From contig NZ_CP084506.1 of assembly GCF_003113495.2 (NCBI RefSeq), forward strand, positions 434,001 to 498,000: a stretch of 64,000 bases of DNA. Reading direction: 5' to 3'. Both the position numbers and the translations under genes were made by a program. The notes below the pieces were generated by a model. It was not told the origin of the DNA. It did no database searches and saw nothing but the letters and a program-made list of their open reading frames with translations. This stretch comes from Edwardsiella tarda ATCC 15947 = NBRC 105688 (GTDB lineage: Bacteria > Pseudomonadota > Gammaproteobacteria > Enterobacterales > Enterobacteriaceae). Shown piece after piece: positions 32,605 to 39,159 of this stretch; the first letter of the stretch is position 1; the number at the start of each line of letters is the position of its first letter.

Positions 32605-33496
32605 GCGGCTATTAAACTGTTTTGCTAGCGATTTCTTGCAGATGTCTCCTACGGAGTTGAAGTCGGCTATCCGTGCCAGTGAGGGGCGTACATTGCTTTC
32701 CGAGAATATCGCCACACGTTTCCCCGTCGGTCATGATATCACCAATAGTGAAGTGGCCAGAGCATTCGGTGCTGATTTAATTCTTTTAAATAAACTCGAT
32801 CTCTTTAATCCTGAGATTGCCGGGTTAACTTCGAGTGAGCGTACCCCGATTGCACAGCTGAAGCATCTGGTGGGGCGGCCTATCGGTGTTAACCTCGAAC
32901 CCGTCGATACGGCGGCCAAGATGGCCGAGGAGAGAGTCATCATTTCCTCTGGTCGGCAGGCGACGCGTGAGACCTTATGCAAGGCTAACGAGATGGGGTT
33001 TGATTTTATCTGTTTGACGGGCAACCCGGGCGCCGGGGTGAGTAATCATGCCATCATCGAGTCTATTGCTGTGGCGAAGGAATGTTATCACGGTTTAATT
33101 ATTGCCGGGAAAATGCACGGAGCCGGTGTCGATGAGGAGGTGGTCAATCTGGCAGTGATTAATGCCTTTATCGATCAGGGGGCGGATATCATTCTGTTGC
33201 CTGCCGTGGGTACCGTACCCGGTATTTCCATGGCGATGATCGCGGAAGCCGTTAAGGTGATCAGGCAACGCGGGGCGTTGAGTCTCTCTGCTATTGGTAC
33301 GAGCCAAGAGAGCGCCGATGTTTCCACCATTAGAGATATTGTCCTAATGAATAAAATAGCCGGTGTTGATATACAGCATATCGGTGATGCGGGTTATTGC
33401 GGGATGGCGCCTTACCTCAATATCTTAGAGGCATCCCGGGTGTTGCGTGGCGATCGGCATACGATCCATATGATTGCCGCTTCCGTGAATCGCTAG
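32597..33496 (+). CDS. TIM-barrel-like protein of unknown function in the PTS operon
   Basis: 299 residues from the ATG at 32597, overlapping the EIIC stop by 8 bp. Alternating hydrophobic strands and small loops ('GADLILLNKLDLFNP', 'IGVNLEPVDTAAKM', 'GFDFICLTGNPGAGVSN', 'LIIAGKMHGAGVDEE', 'GADIILLPAVGTVPGIS', 'IQHIGDAGYCGMAP') suggest a TIM barrel with phosphate-binding loops. I recall such proteins only as a domain of unknown function next to cellobiose-type PTS genes. No glycosidase lies in the operon, so it may act on the imported sugar phosphate. That role is inference. Confidence 0.7.
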   Translation: MNKRLLNCFASDFLQMSPTELKSAIRASEGRTLLSENIATRFPVGHDITNSEVARAFGADLILLNKLDLFNPEIAGLTSSERTPIAQLKHLVGRPIGVNLEPVDTAAKMAEERVIISSGRQATRETLCKANEMGFDFICLTGNPGAGVSNHAIIESIAVAKECYHGLIIAGKMHGAGVDEEVVNLAVINAFIDQGADIILLPAVGTVPGISMAMIAEAVKVIRQRGALSLSAIGTSQESADVSTIRDIVLMNKIAGVDIQHIGDAGYCGMAPYLNILEASRVLRGDRHTIHMIAASVNR

Positions 33497-33569
33497 GGTA
33501 AGCGTAAACCATGACGGTTTAACTCGCCTGGAGAAGTGCGTGTTGCCGTTAAGCATACGGAGGATCTCC

Positions 33570-33878
33570 GTGAAAAACATTCTACTGTGTTGTGCGTCTG
33601 GGATGTCGACCAGCCTACTGGTGCAAAAAATGAAACAGGCGGTGGCAAAGCGCGGGGTTGATATTGCGATTCGCGCCGTGCCAATTGCCGCCTTTGCGGA
33701 AAATATGGCCGATGCCGATATTATTTTGCTGGGCCCTCAGGTGCGTTACCAGCAAGCGCATGTACAGGCTATCGCGCAGCGGCAAGGTAAACGCGTAGCG
33801 GTCATCGAGATGCGGGATTATGGCTTGATGGATGGGGATGCCGTACTCACGATGGCGTTAACGCTGCTGGAGAGATAA
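33570..33878 (+). CDS. PTS EIIB, lactose/cellobiose family
   Basis: About 102 residues. I use a GTG start at 33570, with GGAGG six bases before it, which gives the family N-terminus 'KNILLCCASGMSTSLLV'. The phospho-accepting Cys is in 'CCASGMSTS' (residue 7 or 8). An earlier ATG-like start at 33540 would add a non-family tail. It receives phosphate from the EIIA encoded 2 bp downstream and passes it to the sugar in EIIC. Confidence 0.9.
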   Translation: MKNILLCCASGMSTSLLVQKMKQAVAKRGVDIAIRAVPIAAFAENMADADIILLGPQVRYQQAHVQAIAQRQGKRVAVIEMRDYGLMDGDAVLTMALTLLER

Positions 33879-33880
33879 GC

Positions 33881-34222
33881 ATGGATAAGGCTGAAAGCAT
33901 CATCATGGAGCTGTTGGTTAACGCCGGTACGGCGCGCAGTCTGCTGCTGGCGGCGCTCCAGCGCGCGCGTGAAGGGAATAGGCATGAAGCCGAGCACGCG
34001 TTGGCGGAGGCCCAGCGTTATATTCAATGCGCGCATGCGATGCAGACCGAACTGATTGCGCGGGATGAGGGCAGCGGTCAATTCCCCGTTAACCTGATCA
34101 CCGTGCATGCACAGGATCATCTGATGAATGCCATGATGTTACAGGATTTAGCGGCGCATCTGCTGGAGCTCTACACCCGCCAGCCGGTGATGCCGCCGCA
34201 TTCGTCACCGCCATCGAGTTAA
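33881..34222 (+). CDS. PTS EIIA, lactose/cellobiose family
   Basis: 113 residues, mostly helical, with 'VHAQDHLMNAMMLQDLAAHL' (about 72-91) holding the phospho-histidine expected in EIIA of this family. It is the last gene of the operon, 2 bp after EIIB. A proline and serine-rich tail follows the domain. Directly past its stop lies the first copy of a direct repeat. Confidence 0.9.
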   Translation: MDKAESIIMELLVNAGTARSLLLAALQRAREGNRHEAEHALAEAQRYIQCAHAMQTELIARDEGSGQFPVNLITVHAQDHLMNAMMLQDLAAHLLELYTRQPVMPPHSSPPSS

Positions 34223-34327
34223 GGCCTTCCCCCGCGGATTAACCGCTAAAGTGCGATTGGGGCGCGATTGTCGGCAAAACGATGGCGCTCAGGTGTGGGG
34301 GCGGGCTTGAGGGCCGTTGCTATCTAG
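34223..34327. repeat. Direct repeat, left copy (flank of adhesin module)
   Basis: About 105 bp that recur with small gaps at 43925-44022, including a shared CCCGCGGATTAACCGCTAAA and a shared 3' end TTGAGGGCCGTTGCTATCTAG. The right copy is the leader of the HAD gene, so this left copy looks like a duplicated target. Confidence 0.85.
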
Positions 34328-34539
34328 TGCAGGTATTCCGTGGTGAATTTATCATCCATTGGCGGGTTGAATATCTGGAGTGAATGAGCGCAGGTAATCG
34401 TGCTACTCGCGTTGCTGGCAAAGTCTCCGAGGCGTGTACCGCCTGCGGGGGTAACGTTCGCCCGTAAAAACGGGTCGCTAGGCGGTGAGATCAATGGTCT
34501 CACCCTCAATCGATGAGGATTAATATTTTACTTGTCACA
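34328..34539. other. Short region with a possible gene remnant
   Basis: GC-richer than the gene that follows. A minus-strand frame ending at 34324 reads 'DPFLRANVTPAGGTRLGDFA' and 'NPPMDDKFTTEYLH' with fair composition, and may be a truncated gene end that I cannot name. A hairpin GGTGAGA / TCTCACC lies at 34482-34502 and could end the FidL-like transcript. Confidence 0.3.
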
Positions 34540-35028
34540 TCACATAACTTTATTATATTCATTGACGCAGAGCATAATCGGGTAGCCAGTATAGCTAATA
34601 AAATACGTATTGCTATTTACTTTTTTCATTATCAAGTAATGACTACCTTCAAACATCTTCTTAATTAATAGACTGTTTTTTATCTCATCGACCTCCGCAT
34701 CCTGTAGTATTAGTTTTGAGTAAGTTTTGTCTATTTCAAACAGCCCTCTCTTGGTGTCTATTAGTCTGTATTGAAAGCCACTTTCCCCATTTATTTTATG
34801 GGGGGTGTTGCCAACATATAACTTTCCAATAATATGTGCCACACCTGTGTTATTATTTAAGAAATCAAATGATATTATTCCTTTGATGTATTCATCATTT
34901 GCCATATAGATATCTATATCACCTTTACAGTGCAGGGTGATGGTGGTCTCCCTTTTGAATATAACAAAGCCAAGGGTGGCGAGAGCCACGATTAATGCAA
35001 CGAAGAATGCTATTATTGTTTTATTCAT
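34540..35028 (-). CDS. FidL-like membrane protein, partner of the ToxR-type regulator
   Basis: 162 residues: one N-terminal membrane segment (about 5-24) and a periplasmic domain with two cysteines ('LHCKGDID', 'IMLCVNEYN'). It overlaps the regulator gene by four bases (ATGA). Small proteins of this shape follow MarT-type regulators, as Salmonella FidL follows MarT, and ToxR is likewise paired with ToxS. By analogy it may protect or tune the regulator's periplasmic domain. The similarity to FidL is by architecture and context. Confidence 0.6.
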   Translation of the reverse strand: MNKTIIAFFVALIVALATLGFVIFKRETTITLHCKGDIDIYMANDEYIKGIISFDFLNNNTGVAHIIGKLYVGNTPHKINGESGFQYRLIDTKRGLFEIDKTYSKLILQDAEVDEIKNSLLIKKMFEGSHYLIMKKVNSNTYFISYTGYPIMLCVNEYNKVM

Positions 35029-35759
35029 ATAACATTCCTTGATTCATTTTTACAGTAAATAAATGCATTTGGATTTTCAGGATCTTTTTTACACCATGAA
35101 ATTAACTCTCTTCCCTTTTGCTCATGGTTAAAGTAAATAAAGTAATCAAAGGAGGTATTGCAATCTTTTAACCGTTTTAATTCACTGGCGTCGGACAGTG
35201 ATGTCGTAGTGTTTGATAACGAGTATATGTTACACTCAATGGAGTTATTCGCGATGGGTTGAAATTTAAACTTTGGTAGTTGCTGCTCATCTCCGCTAAT
35301 GAAAAAAAACGCCAAAAGAAATAGTAAAAATAGAGTTGTGCAGGCTGATATTATGGCGATTTTTGATTTGTATTTCCATTTTTCTTCTCCCTCGCCAGGG
35401 AGTAAGCTAGGGAACGGTGACTCGTCGATTAAGGTTATATCAATGGTTTTATCTATCATAAAACCAATTTTAGGTATAGTAACGATGATATCTTTGGGTA
35501 GGCCTACATCACTCAGTTGTCTTCTTAATAAGCTAATATATTGGTTCAGATTTGCATTAGAGGAGCGCAAGCCGTGATCATCCCAAACTAGCTTGAATAG
35601 CGTGTCGCGTGTTACAGGTATGCCCTGATTGAGAATGAGCAAGTGTAGCAAACGGTTCGTGGATGGAGCAAGCAGGATGGCATCACCATCTACGGTGGTT
35701 CTCAATTCGGCCTCTTGTTCATTATAAAGTACATGTTCATTAAGCCTATACATACCCAT
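35025..35759 (-). CDS. MarT/CadC/ToxR-like membrane-bound transcription regulator
   Basis: 244 residues. The N-terminal winged helix (about 1-105) has the OmpR/ToxR pattern 'APSTNRLLHLLILNQGIPVT' and 'NANLNQYISLLRRQLSD'. A membrane span lies at about 133-154 ('IAIISACTTLFLLFLLAFFF'), then a periplasmic domain of about 85 residues with three or four cysteines. Such regulators bind DNA from the membrane and sense the periplasm. In Salmonella, MarT activates the adhesin gene misL, so the nearby intimin-like locus is a likely target here. AT-rich, unlike the core. Confidence 0.82.
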   Translation of the reverse strand: MGMYRLNEHVLYNEQEAELRTTVDGDAILLAPSTNRLLHLLILNQGIPVTRDTLFKLVWDDHGLRSSNANLNQYISLLRRQLSDVGLPKDIIVTIPKIGFMIDKTIDITLIDESPFPSLLPGEGEEKWKYKSKIAIISACTTLFLLFLLAFFFISGDEQQLPKFKFQPIANNSIECNIYSLSNTTTSLSDASELKRLKDCNTSFDYFIYFNHEQKGRELISWCKKDPENPNAFIYCKNESRNVI

Positions 35760-35976
35760 CTACCTCTCAAACATCAGCATGAGTAGTGATTGCTACGTTC
35801 TAAAGCTATATATCAAAATGGCACACATGCATCGATAACGGGATAAAGATATAAAAAATAAATAAAAATAAGATAAAAAACCTTAATTTATGCATTTTTT
35901 GGATTTTTATATTAGATAAGAGCGGTTTGAGATAATATCTGTGGGTGCTAATCATTGTGGATACCAAGAGATTTTA

Positions 35977-36534
35977 ATGAATAGACGTTATATCACCCAG
36001 GGAGAGTGGAAGAAATTAATCGGCTCGATACCTGATACTCCTGAGTATGCTAGAGATAGATGTTTACTCTATATGATGTATATGCATGGTTTAAGAGTTA
36101 GTGAACTATTAAACATGACAATGTCGAGCCTGGATTTAGAGAGTGGTGAGGTTTATATTCGCCGTCTTAAAAATGGATTATCTACGACACATCCTATTCA
36201 GGATGAGGAGGGGAAATCATTAGCTGCATGGTTACAGAGAAGGCATGAAGTACTCAATGGTGTCAGTTATCCATGGCTTTTTATCTCTAAGCGCAAGACT
36301 CGTCTCTCTCGCCAACAGGTATATGCATTAGTTCGGCGTTATGGCGAGAGTGCCAATCTGCCAATCCGTTTACATCCACATGTACTCCGACATGCTTGTG
36401 GCTATGCATTGGCTGATCAAGGTATTGATACGCGATTGATCCAAGATTATTTGGGCCATAGGAATATTAGACATACGGTACATTATACTGCGAGTAATTG
36501 TAAGCGTTTCTCTCGCGTATGGAAACAAAATTAA
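35977..36534 (+). CDS. FimB/FimE-type tyrosine recombinase (first)
   Basis: 185 residues from the ATG at 35977, which gives the FimE-like N-terminus 'MNRRYITQGEWKKLI'. The catalytic set of tyrosine recombinases is intact: Arg in 'HGLRVSELL', 'HVLRHACGYALAD', 'LGHRNIRHT' and the nucleophile Tyr in 'VHYTASN'. FimB and FimE flip the promoter element of type 1 fimbriae. Here the target is more likely the switch at 37624-37931. A terminator follows. Its neighbour recombinase is a diverged paralogue. Confidence 0.92.
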   Translation: MNRRYITQGEWKKLIGSIPDTPEYARDRCLLYMMYMHGLRVSELLNMTMSSLDLESGEVYIRRLKNGLSTTHPIQDEEGKSLAAWLQRRHEVLNGVSYPWLFISKRKTRLSRQQVYALVRRYGESANLPIRLHPHVLRHACGYALADQGIDTRLIQDYLGHRNIRHTVHYTASNCKRFSRVWKQN

Positions 36535-36535
36535 C

Positions 36536-36560
36536 AGGGGCTCCATTCTGGAGCCCCTTT
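36536..36560 (+). terminator. Terminator of the first recombinase gene
   Basis: Stem GGGGCTCC / GGAGCCCC with a five-base loop, followed by TTTATATATATT, just past the stop codon. Confidence 0.88.
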
Positions 36561-37047
36561 ATATATATTGCAAACTTACCCTCCTGAATAAAAAAGTATG
36601 CATGCCTATGCAATAGGATGACTATCCCTGGTGACGAATCGCTAGGAATGGCTTGTGCGAATAATCACCGTTGATCATAATGGTTATCTTTCATCCTTTT
36701 CTTAATAATATATTTTATCTATTGTTTTTGATTGCTGGTAATATAGCGTCGGCTAACCATACATTAATGCTGTTCTAGGGGCTAGAGGGTGAGACGTTAT
36801 CCATTATCATACGCAGGTATTTAAGGGATTGCATAACGATGCATTGAGAGTTGACTTTTGTACCTGTTTATTTATAATACAATTTCATTTATTCTAGGAC
36901 CATAGCAAGATTATAAAGATTAGTTAGTAAGTTATTAGATATACTCCGCTTTTTAGCATCTTCATCTATTACCCTCTTATCTTTATCTACGTTATTTACT
37001 CTGTTACGGCCTCAAGATCACTACTCTCTAACTCCCAGGAATTACAG
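36561..37047. promoter_or_regulatory. Intergenic region between the two recombinase genes
   Basis: About 490 AT-rich bp without a gene, probably holding the second recombinase's promoter. TAGGACCAT at 36895-36903 matches the core of the inverted repeats of the downstream switch and could be a third recombination site. Confidence 0.45.
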
Positions 37048-37677
37048 ATGTCTAAACGTAAGCACCTTACCCAATCCGAGGTTGAGCGACTGTTACAGCA
37101 AGCTCGCTATTCGTACTTCGCAGAACGCAATTATTGTATGATTTATATGGGATTTATACATGGGTTACGCGTGAGTGAATTACTGAGTTTGCGTCTGTCA
37201 GATATTGACTTAGATGATCAATCAATCTATATCCATCGATTGAAAAATGGGCTCTCGACTAACCATCCATTGCTACCAGAAGAGGTTGAGGTGATCAGGG
37301 TATGGCTTCAGGCACGCCGGAAAATTCGCTATGCGGCAGATTCTGAGTGGCTCTTCCTCTCTCGCTTAGGTACACGCCTGACTCGGCAACAGTTCTATAA
37401 AATCATCACTGACTACGGTAAGAAAGCCGAAATTTCGATTTGTTCGCATCCGCACATGTTACGCCATGCTTGTGGCTATGCCTTAGCGGATCGGGGAATC
37501 GATACCCGACTGATCCAGGACTACCTTGGGCATCGTAACATTCGCCATACGGTACGCTATACCGCGAGTAATGCGGCTCGATTTCAGGGAGTGTGGCAGC
37601 GTAAAAAGCGCCTTGTGACGGGTCAATTAGGACCAAAGTGTCAGGTCCCTCGGTTGGTTCGCTTATCATCCATATAA
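37048..37677 (+). CDS. FimB/FimE-type tyrosine recombinase (second)
   Basis: 209 residues with 'HGLRVSELL', 'HMLRHACGYALADRG', 'LGHRNIRHT' and Tyr in 'VRYTASNAARF', so it should be active. It is closer to E. coli FimE and FimB than the first paralogue. The last 17 or so residues lie inside the candidate invertible element. In the opposite orientation the protein would end '...LVTGQLGPF' and stop. The gene's 3' end therefore changes with the switch, similar in spirit to the orientation-dependent fimE transcript of E. coli. Confidence 0.93.
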   Translation: MSKRKHLTQSEVERLLQQARYSYFAERNYCMIYMGFIHGLRVSELLSLRLSDIDLDDQSIYIHRLKNGLSTNHPLLPEEVEVIRVWLQARRKIRYAADSEWLFLSRLGTRLTRQQFYKIITDYGKKAEISICSHPHMLRHACGYALADRGIDTRLIQDYLGHRNIRHTVRYTASNAARFQGVWQRKKRLVTGQLGPKCQVPRLVRLSSI

Positions 37678-37931
37678 TTGAGCGTAAATCCATCGCTCAC
37701 CCCCTAATTAATTTGATCTAAATCAAATTTAAATCACTTTTTTCCGATCATTAGCTTCTGTAGTCTGTTTTTTATCCACCTCTCACTATCGCTCAATCGG
37801 GTATAGCCTCTCCTCTCTTCCCACTTTCGAAAGTTAAAAAAACTATAACTTCATTATTTGTTGGTTTGATTAACCATTTTCTATCTTGCTGGCAGTTTTT
37901 TAAACCAAAGTAGTCAAAATGGTCCTAATTG
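37624..37931. repeat. Candidate fimS-like invertible element
   Basis: A perfect 12-bp inverted repeat, CAATTAGGACCA at 37624-37635 and TGGTCCTAATTG at 37920-37931, bounds a 308-bp segment directly after a FimE-type recombinase gene and before a regulator gene. E. coli fimS is about 314 bp with short inverted repeats, so size and setting agree. The interior is AT-rich with promoter-like sequences (TATAAC at 37844-37849). Inversion itself is not shown. Confidence 0.6.
37713..37726. promoter_or_regulatory. FNR-type box inside the invertible element
   Basis: TTGATCTAAATCAA matches the FNR consensus TTGAT-N4-ATCAA perfectly and is extended on both sides (AATTTGAT / ATCAAATT). It suggests oxygen-dependent control of a promoter in the switch. 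Confidence 0.6.
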
Positions 37932-37975
37932 TGTCGTTGGTCGGTCTGTTTTTATCCAGTTTTTGGGCGGTACTT

Positions 37976-39037
37976 ATGGAGTTGAGTCAGCGTCAGATTT
38001 GGGAGAAATCCGTCACCGCAGTCAACGGTGCATGGCGCACCCCTGCGTGCATAAAACACTTGGGGGTTTTACCCCTCGACTTGTCTGTTGCGTGGTGGGG
38101 ATTATATAAAAACGCCCCCATTACTCGTGTCGATGTTGCCTTGGCTTTTCGCATTTCTCCGCGTCAGGCCGGTAAGTTGCTTGATTCGCTCTCCCTGATT
38201 GACTCGATTGTTTGCCAGCCAGGATGGCAAGCTGTCGATTGTGGGTACAAGCAGTTTACCGTACGTATTTTACAAGTGGATGGCAGGCAAACCGTTCCGG
38301 AACCACAGGGACAGCTGGAGGAGATGACTCGGCCGGCTTTGTCTATCTCCAGGAAGGAGTGGCGGAGCACTTGCCTATCTCCGGCAAAGAGAGCGCGAGT
38401 AAACCAGCCATCATTGTGCATTATTGAGAGTTGTGCTTATACACGTGAAGCGTTACGGCATGTATTGTCTGCAGAGACTAATCAACTTTACTTATTTAGT
38501 GATACTCATTGTTTTTATGAGCATTACGCTTCACTAGCAATATCACATTTATTGATTTCACCATCATTTAAGAGTATTGGCGACTCATTGGCGTTACTTC
38601 GCTGGTTGTGTTCACAGCGTGCTGCTCCCCATATTGCTGTGATGCCAGATCGTCAGGTTCATAGTTTAACGATGGCCTTGCTACGTGGTCACTTTCCACT
38701 TTTTGGTAAAAATTGGGAGATAAATAAATTATATGGAGAGATGGCCATTTGGTTAAATGAACCAGAGCCGCAACAGCATGGTTTTATGCCGGAGGAAGCG
38801 GTTGATACATTGACTGATTTTGAGTGGGAAACCATTTACTCCACTATGAAAAGTATTCCTTTGCAGAAAGTCGCTGAACGTCGAGGCGTCAATGTTAAGG
38901 CCGTATATGCACGGCGTCAAAAGGCACTAAGAAAAATAGGTGTGTTTGATACGCGAACATTTCGGCAATTACTGAATTTTTGTAGTAATAAAAGCATTAT
39001 TAACAGAATGCCAGATGAGGGTGTACTACTGACTTAA
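37976..39037 (+). CDS. Composite transcription regulator (GrlA/CaiF-like start, LuxR-like end)
   Basis: 353 residues from the ATG at 37976. An earlier start at 37919 would begin inside the inverted repeat. Residues about 1-90 ('RTPACIKHLGVLPLDLSVAWWGLYKNAPITRVDVALAFRISPRQ', shown over several motifs) resemble the CaiF/GrlA family of activators. A middle region of about 200 residues looks like a degenerate receiver or sensor. The C-terminus (about 285-340, 'LTDFEWETIYSTMKSIPLQK' then 'VAERRGVNVKAVYARRQKAL') is a LuxR/RcsA-like helix-turn-helix. It lies between the phase switch and the adhesin genes, so it is their likely activator. Confidence 0.65.
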   Translation: MELSQRQIWEKSVTAVNGAWRTPACIKHLGVLPLDLSVAWWGLYKNAPITRVDVALAFRISPRQAGKLLDSLSLIDSIVCQPGWQAVDCGYKQFTVRILQVDGRQTVPEPQGQLEEMTRPALSISRKEWRSTCLSPAKRARVNQPSLCIIESCAYTREALRHVLSAETNQLYLFSDTHCFYEHYASLAISHLLISPSFKSIGDSLALLRWLCSQRAAPHIAVMPDRQVHSLTMALLRGHFPLFGKNWEINKLYGEMAIWLNEPEPQQHGFMPEEAVDTLTDFEWETIYSTMKSIPLQKVAERRGVNVKAVYARRQKALRKIGVFDTRTFRQLLNFCSNKSIINRMPDEGVLLT

Positions 39038-39159
39038 TAACATCCTCTGCGAGGAGGACGCATTATATGAAGAATAAGCGCTATGGTCGAGGTTAATGGG
39101 TGAGTTATCCATCTATCGGTTTCATTTAATATGGGATGTGGGTTAGCGTAGGGTGAAAG

